Source: Stratiolaelaps scimitus (lineage: Eukaryota; Arthropoda; Arachnida; Mesostigmata; Laelapidae). Taken from it: DNA of 64,000 bases. A program made the position numbers and the translations under genes. Shown piece after piece: positions 25,418 through 40,615 of this stretch. How positions within the stretch are numbered: the first letter of the stretch is position 1; every line of letters begins with the position of its first letter. The stretch lies in contig JABWDB010000112.1 in the NCBI GenBank assembly GCA_019614645.1, positions 1 through 64,000 of the forward strand, in the 5' to 3' direction. The notes under the pieces were generated by a model. That model was not told the DNA's origin and searched no databases. It worked only from the letters and a program-made list of their open reading frames with translations.

Positions 25418-28400
25418 TCGATTATAATTGCCGATTTCCATCAAAATTAATCTCTTCGTTATATTTTAGATTTCGTATACTGATAGCGATACTTTGTCGT
25501 TGAAATGTTATTAATGTAAATCTATATACCAGAGAAATCTGGTGGGGATTTGCTTCTTCTTAACATTACCCCGAAGGACGAAAGTATCCAGGCTAGTCAA
25601 GCAGCGTATCGCGAGCAGATTGTATTATTTAGAAGATGAAGCAATATATTTACTAATTAATGCATTATTTAGCTCAACAGCTTGAACAAAAGCAACATAC
25701 AACATCAGCCTTCTGCTACCATTTGGGACATATCTATGTGCGAGTCCATCGAGTTGATTAAATACATATCTGCATTCGAAACGAAATAAAGGCTCGTGGA
25801 ATTACCATTTGCGGTAAACGACCCCAATCAAATAATAACAGTAATACTAATTATTCCCTTTGTGTTGCTCTGACCGTGTCTCTCCTTCCTGGATTGGGTT
25901 AACAAGCCCATCGAGTCCGTGTTGAACATGGCAGAAGCAACGAACTTTCTAACTCTCTCTCAATCGTTTGTCTGGTCGCTCCCTGCCTCGCCCCCCAGGC
26001 CTCTTTGTTGTTCATATCGGTACAAGGTGATTCCCCCAAAGCCAACATCTACTACCACCGGCGTTCATAGCAGAGACAGAGCACGGCAGAGAGTGCAGCG
26101 GGTGCTGTGATATATCGCATTCACTACGAGATTCACACTCCAGACGTTCTTAGCGTTCACAACCATTGACTCATGTATTGGGAACTCGTCGCCCCCGCAT
26201 CACTCGTATGTAATGCATTGCGTCGATCGACTGGGAAGCTGAGACTCGGCGCGATCGTACAGCGTAGTCGTTGTCGTCGTCAAACGTTGCCATTTGTAGC
26301 ATGTCGCATCGTCGCGTATGGACCCGAAAGTCAGTCGCAAGACATCGTCACTTACCGGCTGGCTGTGCCCTCTGCTCTCCTGAAAGGCGTCTCGGACGAT
26401 GAACTTCGTCTCATTGACTGAGATTGCTGGACGTTCACATGTTGAGCGCCGGCTGGCCACCAGGCAGAGCGAGCTTTCATTGCGCTTCGAGCCACAAATT
26501 GCAAGGGGGAAAAGTTGATTTGAGCGAACGGAAGAGAACTGCAATGCCTCCGCCCGGTTCCGTATGGCGCACTGACATGCCCTGAGGCAACAACGCAATT
26601 GGGACGCCGATAGCAGCATCGGGTTGGGTACCGGACCTGGTAGCACTTTGGCAGACCAGAAAGCTTTTCAAGTGCAATTTCACTCGTTCGACCAAACTGC
26701 AGAACATATGCCGGTCACCTATCATACTAATTATTTTCGCCGTTCTACTAAGGTATACCGCAGTGCCGCTGGCGGTCAACAAATGGTGTAAATTTGGTTC
26801 GACTCAAATTGATTTTGGCCTATTTCTATTAGATCTCATAGAGTGAGCGTCATCTAATAGGAGGAATCAGAATACTTTGAAAGGCAGATGTGGGGTGCGA
26901 GTTAAACGGAGACCCGTTTAGAGGGACGTGTCTTGAAATTGCAAAATGCAGAGATTTCTCGAAGCGCATCCTGCTGTCGACGGATCGGTAAGTAAATTTT
27001 TAGCTAACTTCATAAAACCGGCTGTAGCTAATTCCGTGCGCCGCGAAGGTGCATACAACGCCAAAGAGCAAATAACAGAGACTCAAATAAATTGCTTGAG
27101 CAAATTAGTCGACCAATTACATCGGACGGGGTCGAGGAAACCTGGCCTTAGGAAGATGTGAACAAGAGTCGAAGGCAAACTATTACGAATTGGCGGTATT
27201 GGAGCGTTCACTGACAACAGACCAGATGATGAAGTGGTATTTCCACGGTATTTTCAAATGTGTGACAAACAACACGATCCGTACGGCGCGACAACAAAAA
27301 CTGACACGATTTTCCACAGGTGGCAGAGCCGTCTGATCGAGGAATGACCATAGCATATTTGCATTATCATGATGTATGAATTCATGGAAACTTGGCGACT
27401 CGATTCATTAAGTAAATCACAACAACACATCGGGTTGCATCGCTCCCATGCACACGGTTAAGTCCAGTTGTAAAGGGGTCCAATTGTTTATGCAAATACC
27501 TCAGGAATGATCAAACTAATTAATAAACACATTTGTTACATCATGCCTCAAATGAATGAGTCTGCTTAGACATGCAGCACCCCAAGATATCATAGATGGC
27601 CAACAAAAGTGTTGGCCATTTATATGAAAGTGCTGCTGTTTCCTGTTGTGGCTCACTTAGCGTGCTGCTTCGTCGTAACGTGAATGTCCGATAGAATGGA
27701 GTTTCTCGGTACTCGCTGCGAAGGGTGCACGGGCTCGTTGCTTCACCACCAAATAGCCGCAGCATTTTCGGTAATTATAGTGGAGTCGGGGGAGTTCGGG
27801 CTCAGATCGAGCGCTTCTGCTTCGACGAACAGCGAACCGCTGTCGAAAGACCGCCAAGGTGGTCGGTCGCCTTCTCACAGGCTCTTGACTGCTCGATCCC
27901 AATCGACTGTGACCAACTCGTCGTCTGCAGACGCCGCCAGCTCTTCGGACCTTCAGCCAACTTTATAGGGCATTCTGCGCCTCCTCCATCTTTGCGTCGA
28001 CGGGCTCGGCCAGTAGTGACGTAAAATGATCACTCCAAATCTTCGCTGACCTCTGCCTCGGCCGCGCTACCAACGAACGACTCTCAGTTGGGTACCGGAC
28101 CTGCGCTGTTCGTACAGCAGCGATCAGCGTTTTTTTTTAAGTCATCAACCACTGCAACAATTTTTGCTGCTGCTGCTGCGGGTGCTACTCCTGTTGCTTT
28201 TTTACTACCCATTTGTCAATGGATAGCTGTGGCTATACGAATACCAAATTAATGACAACAACCGTGAAGACTGAATCGACCTGCGGGGTGACTGTTTTCT
28301 TATTTTTTTCAGAATAGAGATGGACACAAACCTTAGAGAACAACTTTCACCTTAGAGGTTAATGATTATTGTATGTTATGGTCCAGTTAGTGTTCGAACT

Positions 28401-28665
28401 TTTATAAAAATAGATAGCGTCGGGAACAGCTAGCGTCCCAACGTCGGCCCATCGGTTGAAGACCTCCGACAGATGAAAATCTATACTGTTTTGAGGGATT
28501 TGAGCCTTCTTCAATATGTGACTGATTAAAATCAGCTCTGACAGGATGCACCGTTGACCCTCTAAACTGCCAATCGATCAGCACAGGCGGAAACTATTCT
28601 CTTGTATTGCGCACCTGTTAATCTATCTGACATCCACTGGTCAGAATCCGAATGATATACGTGTT

Positions 28666-28712
<47 letters not shown>

Positions 28713-31700
28713 TGTGCTCAGTAGGAATCCACCACCATATGTGCACCGCCTGATCAGCGAACCAGCGCAGTTGCGATCCGTAGTCTATCACTACCGGGTA
28801 GACCATCTTCAATCAAATCGGCGATCCGTCCATAGGACATCGGCGACAATTCTAGCGTCATATTCTCGCTCTATCCCTCTGCTCTGTTACAGCGAACGTT
28901 GAAAGACCATCGTATGATCATTGTCAATGGGTCCTGCCCCGCACAACCAATAGAGACACGGCGGCGGCGGCGGCGACCACAACAGCCACATATGCAATCT
29001 GAATGGCTTGAGACCACCATATGGTGAGGATGTTCTGCCTGGTCTAGTCGCTCTCCGTTTCTATACGTGTTATAGCTCATTGCCGTATATACCAGTATTA
29101 GTATTGTTAGTCGCAAGGAGTAGCAGTTGTCATAGTATGGCGGGTACTTGAAGAACGACGAGCATCGCCGCCGTGAACTGTCGCGTCTCCCGGCAACAGC
29201 TTAGGTAGATGTAGACTCGCACACGGCTCACGCGAGTGGAAAAAATGTCCACTCCGACACTGTGACATATAGCATTCGTACCCTCGCCCTCGGTTTAATG
29301 TACATAGTATATATTCATTCGTCATGTCATTTTCGGCATGATGGGAATATCTGTTGGCGAAGTGTCTCGTCTGCTTGTGCCTGCTTCACTGGGCACAGCG
29401 ATAGACACTCATCAAGATTTGGACGCCAAATTGTTGCTCATGAGCGAGCTAGCGAGCGAGCGTGCGTCGTTGTGACTGGCAGAGTCTCGTCGTCCGAGCT
29501 TCGGTGCACGTCAGTAAAAGACGGACAGGATATGAGAAGCATACAGCAGTGGTGTTTCGTACCGCGAGAAATTAAAATCAATCTAATAAAATAAATCTTC
29601 TTCCGGCTACAACAACAACAACAACAACTACTGTTGCTGCTGCTGTTGCTGCTGTTGGCCACTACAAAATCAATCTTCTCGTTGTCGTTCATGCGTGAGC
29701 GATTCGAATGGACCGCTCCTGTGTGCACCCCACAAATGAACAATGCATCCCATAGAGTTGCGAATATGTATGCATGTATACGACGGATACGTGAATGACT
29801 ATGTGTATAATTCTCGCTATATCTATCTATCTATCGGATGATTGAGGATGATAATGATAAACACGATCTCGTGTTCGAGGCTGATCTCTTGACAGGAAGT
29901 GCTATTGTACTTATAACCAAGATGGGAATGGCGACTGTGGTTAAGGTTTTCAATTGCGCTCTCTGGTGGAGGATGGCTGGACAAAATGACGACTGCTCAC
30001 CGATCAGGTGTTAACGTTCACGCTGGCACCAGAACGAGCGATTGCGAGAGAGAGAGCGAGCGAGAGAGTGACGGTGAGACTGGGAAGCTCAGAAATTCAC
30101 AATCGACTTCCTGCAGTTGTCGTAGCACCGTATCGAGGGGCGTATGATTATTATTATTATAATTATTATTATTATTATTATTATTATCGTACCGACAATA
30201 TATATATATATATATATATCCCGAGTCACGAAGTGGTGATTCACTACTGCCTGAATACGGCAGAGTAAATTAAACATACCGCAGTTCGGTTTAATGTACA
30301 TAATATATATCAGTGTATTTAAGGATACATTTAGGAGGTGCGAAATGACAATGGAGTGAGACCTCCCATCTAAGAGCCCAGGGACAGCGGGGCGGGGCAG
30401 GCAGGCAGGTGGCGGGAGTCAATGAGGAATCATCTGTCACTAATTAAATAAAAAGTATCGATCATCTATCTATCTATGTCGGTATCTCATCCATGTCGAT
30501 TATTAAGCTGTTAATCTTGGACCTTGCTCTCGCTTTTCGACGAGCGCCGCATTAGAGATCATTTCTAAGTGAGCTACATAGCATTTATTATATCATGTCT
30601 CATATGCAATGCGCATGGCTCTACGAATACCTACGATTAGAGTCCTTATCCACAACCTACATGTATAGTCAAGATTTGGCCAGACGCCATCAACAAATCA
30701 GCGGGGTATTAACATATCGAGTTACAATGAATCGTCAATCGTTATTATTAAACGTCCACTTTGCTTCTCATATATATATATATATATATATATCTCGGAA
30801 CATGGCATTCGCCGACTCTCCGTTCGTGTAGCGTATCGTATTGGTAGCGCTAAATCTCGCCATTCGCATTATAATGACTAAGCGTTATTTTCGCTCTTGT
30901 GGTCGGTCACCAACGTCAAGGCACATCATGACCTAGCGGCAAATATCCAACACCGCTGCTGCTGCTGTTGTTGCTGTGTAAAGGCAAAGAGAGCGTTGCA
31001 AGTAACAAGACCACTATATTGTAGGCATCATAGCAAGAAAACACATGATCCCGTCATTGATTAACAATAAGCTGTTATCAATAGAGCGACATCATCGAGA
31101 GCTGTTATAGAGCAAACCTAGCTACTTGGCTGTATCAACAATGAAATGTCTACTCTAATCATAAATAGAAACGAGGGTGGCTACAACGGGATGTCGTTGG
31201 TTTGCTCTTGTAAATTGACCTGGTTTGCGTCATACGATCACTTCGCTAATTCATCATATTTATATTCATTCGGCAATATGGCTGTAATCATTTGATCAGC
31301 ATGAACCCCAACGCATGTGTTGCTGGCTTAGCTGATTCCTTAGCTGAGTGTAGCACCCATGTTATTAAGGATAGTAAAACAAGAGTTCACAATATTCAGC
31401 TAAAACTGGACTTAATACACGAACGCCTCTGATGTGAATGGGTGAAAATCGTAGATGACAGCCGATCTCCTTTGCAATCTAAGTAAAATCATAAAATCAT
31501 CCAGATCCATGAAGAGGCAGTCAGTCAGTCAGTCGGCGAGTACACCTCGAACGAGCGCGGTACAGCGTTCGCATGTATACCCCGCAAACGTTACCCCGAG
31601 TCCCCGCTTGAGTTTCGATCTGTAGCGACGTTTTTGCATCGGTTCGATACGAGACAGCCGACTAGGCTGCATAGCTCCCTTCGAGGCTGATGGTCTTCGA

Positions 31701-33225
31701 GGGGAGGATAGCGGGAGCAGGCGTAGGAGAAGGGGATCCCAAAAGTTTCGCACGTTGAGCAGCGGACCCAGGACGGGGGTTCCGGATTGAGTTCGGCGGC
31801 GGCGTGGCCGAACCGCCCAAATCGCACACGAGCTGGAGTGTTCGGGAGGAGTTGGGAGACCAAGGGTTCGAAGGCGGGACGACAAACTGGGCTTGGGAAA
31901 TGAAGGGGTGCTTCTAGAGATGGGTTGGTTAGTTGGTGGCTGGCTGACGACGTTTTAAAACAGCTTCTGGCCCTCGCGTAGCCAGATCGCTCGAGCAAGC
32001 CACAGCAGCCACAGCAGCAGCAGCAGCATCACCACCACATATGGCACCACACAACTGACACAGATCCGTGCGCAGGCTGACACACATAGACATCCATTGA
32101 AGGAAGAACATTGAGAGATCGCTGTGGCCGTTGCGCTTGGGCGACTGTTTCGTTAGCGGGTATAGCATCGCTGGAGACTGGAAACTTTGAAGGTTGTGCT
32201 CCGTGCGGGTTTCTATATAGTTAGAGTAGGCTATCGTCACTTGAAACAATAAAGAAGAAACGGTAACGCTGAACATTCAATGTCGTAAAGGCGTCAGACA
32301 ACAACGCTTTGCAAATTTCAACTATGTAGCTCAAACAGAGGATGGATGGCGGGGCACTCCAGCGAAGCTTAACGCAAGCAGGGGATCAGACGGCATCACA
32401 TGTACTCATTCAAGAACTAGCTCAATCTGTTATAAATACGATGATTGTCAGTTAGGCCGTGACATTTCGTCAACGCTACAAGCTCGATCGTTACAGGAGC
32501 ACCCACTCACAGCTTGGTGTCATCATATAATAATCATCACAATCACCATTAACGAGTGTGTGTGTGTGTGCAACACTCCGGTGAGCTCTCACAGGTATAG
32601 CGTATGTCTGTTTTTCATGAACCACTCGACTTGATCTTGCTTGATCAGTTCATCGCTGGACACCTTCATCTCACATGACGCCTAGAGACAACAGTGATAA
32701 CAGACCAGATCACAGCCAGCAGAGTATCACCCTTCGAGATAATAATAATAATAATACCAGCAATAATCTGAACCGGTGAAAATTTACAGCAAGTCAAACG
32801 TTGACCCTGATAGATGCTGACCTGACGGCTGTTCGACACTGTACCAATTCGCTGCTGCATTCAGTCAAGTATATGTAGTTGTATAGAGTGGTTTTTTTGG
32901 GTGGTTTTACATTTCAATACGATTAGAGCTGCCGATAGCGAACGACGACTTATTTTATTACTCATCTGGGGCCTGGTCGGTCTAGGAGGTCTTCGCACGT
33001 TTATCCGTTGAAACTGACTGAAATGGAAAGATAGTGAATAGAAGCGGAGGAGCAGCGATCTCTCTCCGATGGAGTAAAATAAAGAAAGCATTGATAGGCA
33101 ATGTCTTGGCAGATAACAATTAGACAGTACTACAACTACTACGAGTCACAGTTTAACTATAGAAAACTGATAATCAATATATAAACAGAGTAGATACAGG
33201 GGCTCTGTGCATTTTACAGTCGATT

Positions 33226-33283
<58 letters not shown>

Positions 33284-36200
33284 CATTAATCTAATCTATA
33301 TAATGTGTAGTCTAATGGGAGAGCGTATGTTGTACCTACTGTATAAATAATTAATTCGATTATTCGCAATCCTATGGAAACTTTGATTGCAGTCACACCA
33401 ATAGCTACCATGTGGTTGTTCAAGCCTTCCAACTAAAGGCTATCATTCACGAAATTGCATGACGAAAATAATGCAGTTAAATCTCTCCCTGAGCTCAACA
33501 CAAAAATAAGCATTTTGCATCACGCTGTGCGGACTGAGCCTCACATGATGGTACCACAAAAACGACTACCTGTGTTGCCTCGTAGGTGCAAACGCATTAA
33601 CCGAAGTTTGGATTTGTAATTCCCGGAGGCGACTACCCTGTGCTCTGTATACCTGGCAAGCTATCATTCTCTTTGTCCAAGTGTGTCATGTTATATGAAG
33701 CTTCGTTATTGGTACCTATTTGGTTAGTTTTAAGTTCCTAGCGCATGTTCAAATCAAGATGGCGCCATGTGCAAACAAAATTCATGTTGGTCTCAACCGA
33801 TCCGACGTTCCCAACTAATAAAATAATCACTCGCAAATGGCTCCCAAGTGGGGAGCTAAATTCAGATACAAAAATCGAGTATTTTACTCGTGACAATCAC
33901 TTGTGTGAACAGAGAGAGAAAGAGACTGACCCTTGTTAGCTATATCGCTGGCCGGGAGACCATATTTTGATAACTTCGCATTTAAAAGTAATCAACATGG
34001 TGGGCCTCCCTTTGAAGCAAGCTGTCCGACACATGTCCAAGTGACTCCAAACTCGAATAATTCACAAGTAATTGAGCTATTGACTCACGGGTTTATTCAC
34101 CAGGGGGCGCCTCTCTTGCACAGCCTTTGTGTGTGTGTGTGTTGAAAAGCTAATGAAATATATCAAGCCCATATGGGACGGTAGCGTTATGCTTTATATT
34201 TGAATTTATCTCAAGCAAACAAAGATTTCAATTGCTCAAGTCAAATTCACTTTTCTGTAACTACACCGAACACTGAACCACTCAGATATAAGTGACTCAG
34301 TTTCGACTCGCTCTCTAAATCTCGATCTCCAACGCTTCATTCATTAGCGGGCATTCCCAAAATGCCATCATCTTGTAACGTTCATAAATGATCAAGTTGT
34401 TGCTTACACAAACAGCTCTGTAAATCTAGCATCTACCACGGGCAACTGGTGTACAAGCCCTAGCCGGTGATGGGATTGGGAACATTTGAGGCGAACTTTG
34501 AAAACAAAACCTATCATCTTAGTGATGAGAAGATAACACAGCCAACAATAGTGATGGGCAGTCATCTGTCGATATGTCATGCTTCGCTGATCTCGTTGTT
34601 ATACCATTAAACCCGAACTGACCGTGCTCTCACCAATTAGGGGGAGAACAGGGACACAGAACGAATCCCAACCCAGAGGCAACCTCACACGAGGCAACTC
34701 AGTCCACGCGGAAATCGTCGCCTCCAGCTGTCATCAGCCGGAGTGGCATTTCAAGAATACCCGTCTCGGTCCCTCCCTCTCCAGAAGAGCACGAAACTGT
34801 TTCAAGAGCGCCCGAGGCGGTACGCCCTTCGGTACGGCCTTTGCAGCCGACTCTCGTTCGGGTACAGTTTACTTCGTTAGATATCATCATGAGACCTATA
34901 TGTAGAAGCTCAACGGCGGTGGGATGAGTCGGGCAGGCAAAGTCCGTTATTGTCGGCAATCAACTGTAGAGAAACCTGTTGCTGTTGCCACTGTCGCCGA
35001 GCCGGTGCGACAACGCTGTTGTAGCGACTGTATATAACGCCTTGCTGTCTTTGGCCTTCGTCTCATTCAGGCGCGTTTAATCTTCTGTCAATATTAGCGA
35101 AACACTCGATGGCGCCATCGTCAATGGTGCTGAATACCGGCGGCCCACTGGTGTGCCGAGCAGAGCCAAGTCGACTCGACGCGTCGATATCAACGCGAGC
35201 TACACGTCCATCTACGACAGAGAGCGAGAGAGCGAGAGAGAGAAGAGGAGGGGGTCGAGTGAGCACCATCGCACAGTTGAGGTAGTGGACTGCTGGGGGC
35301 CACCCCGGCGTTAGCTGAATGTTACTGCCTGAATGTTTCTGCCAGCTAAGCAGCGCCCCGGCCTATCGGCCTGAGTATCAGTCAATTCAGGCAGCTCGCC
35401 GAGCGTCGACTCGACGCCAGCCCCAACGACCCCCCCCCATCGGGCTCTTCTAAACTACGGTCGGCTGGTCCTGATGTTTCTCCTGATGTTGGTGTTGTTA
35501 CTACTCGTGAGGCATGTATAGGATTCGGAGCGGGACAGGAGTTATACAAAGCGTACCACCAGCAGCGACAAAACGACTGTCGCTTAGCAGCATGAACTAA
35601 CTAACTGGTAGCCAATTCGACAAATAGAAATTACTTATGTACGTTGTGGCGCAGTAATAGTAATGATTGCCTTTGGAGTCATACGGTCATGAAAGGGAGA
35701 GATTCCCGATAAATGTTAGAAGTACATGCTGCATGTTTCTTAAATAGCCTCCTCAGAGGAATGGGCATCATCATCTCAGTATCGAATTGGAAGCAAAGTT
35801 CAACCCGATCGCGCGAGAAAAACATTGATATATGTATTTTATGATTCGCATGTTTGCCAACTCTATTCACAAATTTTATACTAATATTATATTATAACAT
35901 CCACTGTAAACAATATGTCGAGGTGGTGACGAAGTTATAGCGAACATTAGCCCGTTCATCACACAGGAGGCAAAATTCACCCGCATGTTTCACTATTACA
36001 CATGTATGCGTGACATACAGTTGGCAGATTGCTGAATCAATCCTTGGGGGGGAGGGGCAGGTTATTTGAAACAGTGATTGCGAATGATAAACAGTTCCAA
36101 CGAATGTCCTCGATTAATGTTATTATCGCGTGTTGTTTTTTCTTGCTGCTTGCGAGTGTACAACTACCTGCAACGGTCGCCGGCAACAATAAACAACAAT

Positions 36201-36867
36201 GATATCCGCCGCACGTCGTTAATTTCCCCGGACGGGCCAATCGGTCGACGTCAGATCGACGAAAAACGAACGCAGATGAATAGCTGCCGAACAGAGAAAT
36301 TGGCTGGAATCGGCCGTTGATGCTGTTTGTGTTCAGGGGCACCACGTCGCCCTCCGATTTCTCAAGATTTCATCGCGTTCTCTTCTCACCCCGATTCTGT
36401 TTTTCGGCGTCGAGTCGAATGAGAGAGAGAGAGAGAGAGACAGAGAGAGAGAGATCGCCCCCTGAAAATCGTGTCTGTCCTCCCAATCCAAGCAATTATC
36501 GCCCCATTACTCTCCATGTTTAATATGCGATCGAAATAGCGAGCACAGACACTGGTGAATTGTGTTGGTGTGCCAAACAGCTGCTCGCTGATATTTCTCG
36601 CTCAATCCGTTAAGCGGTCGTATTTATATTTATATCTATCTGTATACAGATAAAGATAGATCACGCAGGTAGATGCGCCTGTACAAGTGCTGGCAGAGTT
36701 CGCAACGAACAGTCGCAGAAGAAGTGAGTTTCACACTTCGCGCGATGCGTGTTATCGCTTGACGTAATTGAGAGCAATACGCATTAATATTGTATCCAAC
36801 TGACAAAAGATCGACAGATGATAATTGGATAGGAGTCATTTCATATTGGCGGTGTAGGACCCGAAGC

Positions 36868-36910
<43 letters not shown>

Positions 36911-37393
36911 TATTATCGGTATTGTGACAGTCAGAGAGGACACACAGTTACTATTCAAAGGGCGAAACAGATACGGGTATGATTTTGCGGTATCGCTTTA
37001 TATCATCGCGTAAGAGGCCGCCTCGATATCAGTTACATTAACGGGTGGCATTATTTCTGAATTGCGAAGCGTAGCCTGAAAACAATGGACATAATCAAAA
37101 TTGAGAGAGAGAGAGATGGAGAGAAAACAGAGACACGATATGAAGCTTTAGAGCAACGACCGACCTTTTGCGATTTTGACCACCATCGGACGGACCGATG
37201 CTATTATGCTGTGTACACGAAGATATCACTGAAAGGACGAATGAACACAGGCGTTGATGGGAGCGCCGTCACGACTCTCTGGCGAATCTTCATCGTGGTG
37301 AGCATGGCCAGCAATTATTCTGCTCAGGGATAAATGCGATATAGTTGGCCCCGTCGGCAAATATTTATTAGACATAGGCAATCGTAGCCACGG

Positions 37394-37433
<40 letters not shown>

Positions 37434-38898
37434 TTATATAGAAACAAAACAAATACCTTCGATAGTACATTTTCACTAAGAACCGCCTGCGATTGTCAGG
37501 CGGTTCAATCAATAAGGAACGGCGGTGTCATGCCGCAATCGACATAGCACAAACTCGATGTCTAGCAGCAGTTCGGGCGACTGTTGCTGCCGACGCGTCT
37601 CATAAAGCTGTTAGAGAGATCCTCATAGGGTGGCTCTCCTCTTGGAATCGTCGTGAAAGAAACAGCTACGCAAGAAGTCCAAGCAAACAGTGAAAAAAGT
37701 ATTCGTTATACGCTCAAGTAGCACATCCAGCCCTAACACGTCTACGAGACTAGAACAAGGAGGACGAATGGGATTCTCTGACAAGATATATAGAGTCTTG
37801 CCGGCATTTTCGTACACTGCGCTGTTTTCGTATGGCCGCCTACCTAGAAAATTGCCGAGACGAAGGTGGTCCCGAAATTTGACCGGGAACCAATAACAAA
37901 CAAACTAGCCCCTGTGTCTTGTTCGGGAAATTTCTCCAAGAAAAAGAAGAAGATCAATAGACCTTGTGTCCCTCAGTGTCGCTGTTTCAGCCTTCCTCGT
38001 TTAAACAAACGAATCCTTCGTCTACGTATGCTATGAGTGGACTACTCCCATTCTTATTTTATAGAGTTTCTTGCTGCTGACGGACATTCGCATCATTTAA
38101 CAACCTAGCGAGTTCCTCTGAAGATCCTTTCTGATAAATGATATATATATATATATATATGTCACCCTCGCATCGTTGTATATATATATATATACGACGG
38201 TGTGAGGGAGTCCTACACGTTTGCTGAGAATCACATAAAACCCTGGATGACCATTACCCCCGCGCCAACCGACGTTTCTGTCCCAAGCGGTAGCCTAAAG
38301 GCTACGGAGACTAAAGGGTATGACCCGGCATTCCCTCTCATCGACCCGTGGTTCGCCGCCGAAAGATAGCTCTCCACAGCGACGGGTCGGGGACGGCCGA
38401 GCTGTTAAGGATAGCTGTTGCTGTTATCGCGGTCGCGATGAAACTCTCTCTCTTTCTCGCTCTCTGACTGCCTTTTTCTCTCCTCTGTTTCTCCCTAGTG
38501 CGCGACCTAAGACGTCAACCGTTCGTTGGCTGGTTAGGTCTGTTAGGGCGCTTATCATCAACATCATCATATGGAGCACAGAAGTCGTCGATCGACCTGT
38601 GAGGGGACGAACGGGTAGTCAAAGTAGCGACGTATGCGACAACTCAGCCATTCGGATAGCCTCTCGACTGTGGCTGTCAATGTGGCGACCACGTGAAGAG
38701 AGACATATTTACCCACATGGCAGAGGACGAGACTTAAAAGATAGATGATCCGTCTAGCAAGCCTGCTCGCGCGCTCGGCCTGTCGTCCCGTGTGCACCTT
38801 CGAGAACTTGGCCGGTAATCGACTACGGAGTATCACGACTGTCTATTACTTTTCGAGACGCTAGTGTCTCGGCGAGAATGGCTAGCTGGCGGATGCTG

Positions 38899-38969
<71 letters not shown>

Positions 38970-40583
38970 CATATGCAATAGTAAAGTGCGTCCAAACGGA
39001 TGCTGCCGAACCAGAGAGGAAAGGGAAACCTATTCCGGCAAAAAAGGTTCGTCCGAGACTGATCAGCTGGGATTCCTTTAAACAGTGAGGAGACGATATA
39101 TGATGAAGCGATCCCTGTAGCTCCAACGAACCGGAGTGGATGGATCTATCTCGATTTCGAGGTAAACTTAACAAACAGCTACCTCAACAAGTCTCCATGT
39201 GTTATGGGTGGCGCAAGGTCCAGAAGCACGATGTCGCTGCGACATGCAACTAGTGACTGTCACTAGAACGTGTCCGCTACTCACGCTACGTAAAATACGA
39301 CGTTCAGCCAACAAGAGTTTCCTTCTGGTCTCTAAATACAAGGAACATTTCTAGGCATCTAATAATAATAATAACATCGTTACTATCATTATTGGCTATA
39401 TTGTCAGGTAATAATCAAAAGTTGTTACGACACCACGACAACAACTTTATTAGGGCCCGGCTGTTGTCTGTTCGCCCTGGATGTTCTACCAGCCGGCGCG
39501 CCCCTTTTGTATCCCTATACTCTGTCGAACAAGTGGACCCACACACGCTTCGATGCCATTGGGACTATGCCGTGATGGGCCGCGAACGAAAGAGGACTGC
39601 CAGAATCACTTCGTGTCGGCCGTGTGTTGACGAGTCGACCCATGGAACGCCATGTCCGTCTGGATGCATGGACGGCACTGCTAGCAACAACGGCGACAGC
39701 CGTAGCGGCAGCAGAAGAAATCATCGACTCAGGCGAGGACAGACTTAGAATGCCATTTCTATGATTGCCCCGGCGGCGTCGCACGCACATCGTTCCATCT
39801 CTTGCATCGGTGTCAAGAGCTGTTGTGGATTCAGCCGGCTCAGGCCGTGCGGTAAGTAGTTTGCACCACTAATCAGCCCGAAGCGGTTCTTATCTAGAAT
39901 CTCCACCCCCGTGAGCGCAGCCCATAAGCCGTTGACGAACTACTGCATCTGGACTGGACGCTATGGAGTCTAGCGCTAATCAAACAACATGGCGCACGAT
40001 TTTCAGCAAGTAACGATTACCCGAGTAGGTATACTGTAAGACACCCATATAGGCATATTGATATGCATACACGTGTGTACCTAGATGTCATTTCTGTTCA
40101 TATCGTTACTAACCATTGTAGACAACTAGTCACACACACCATAGCTCAGGTGAGCGTCGTAGATAGGTAAAAGTCACCTTGTGGTGCTCGAGAAAAAGTA
40201 CTGATCAGACTAGTGCATTCGGTTGAACTCACTCAGACAGGCTATTCCCTCTTATGATTATGATATTCCCATTATGATCCTGTTGCCTTTTGCTACGACT
40301 GAAGTCTACTATTAAACAATGGGAAGAGTTGACATCGCACTAGAAACGTGGAAGCTGTCAATACGACCCACGGTTGCGCAATACCCTTTGGCCCAAAAGC
40401 CGACTCATCACATAAGAGAGAGAGCGATATAATAGTATCGATGGTAACTAGCACTGACTGTTCCTTTACGTATAGATAGATAGAAAAACGAAGAAAATAG
40501 TCAACGGAGTCCTTGTGGCGACTGAACTTGTGACTCGTCTTCAAAGCAGTCGGATACGGCTGGTCGATAACTATTGAGGCAAC

Positions 40584-40615
<32 letters not shown>

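Noticed and set aside
32708..32725. miR-2-like sequence (ATCACAGCCAG)
   Set aside because: The star-arm complement needed for a precursor hairpin is not found in the flanking 100 bases.
38320..38748. 142-codon plus-strand ORF
   Set aside because: Low-complexity CT-rich sequence accounts for the Ser/Leu/Arg content; no domain or splice context.
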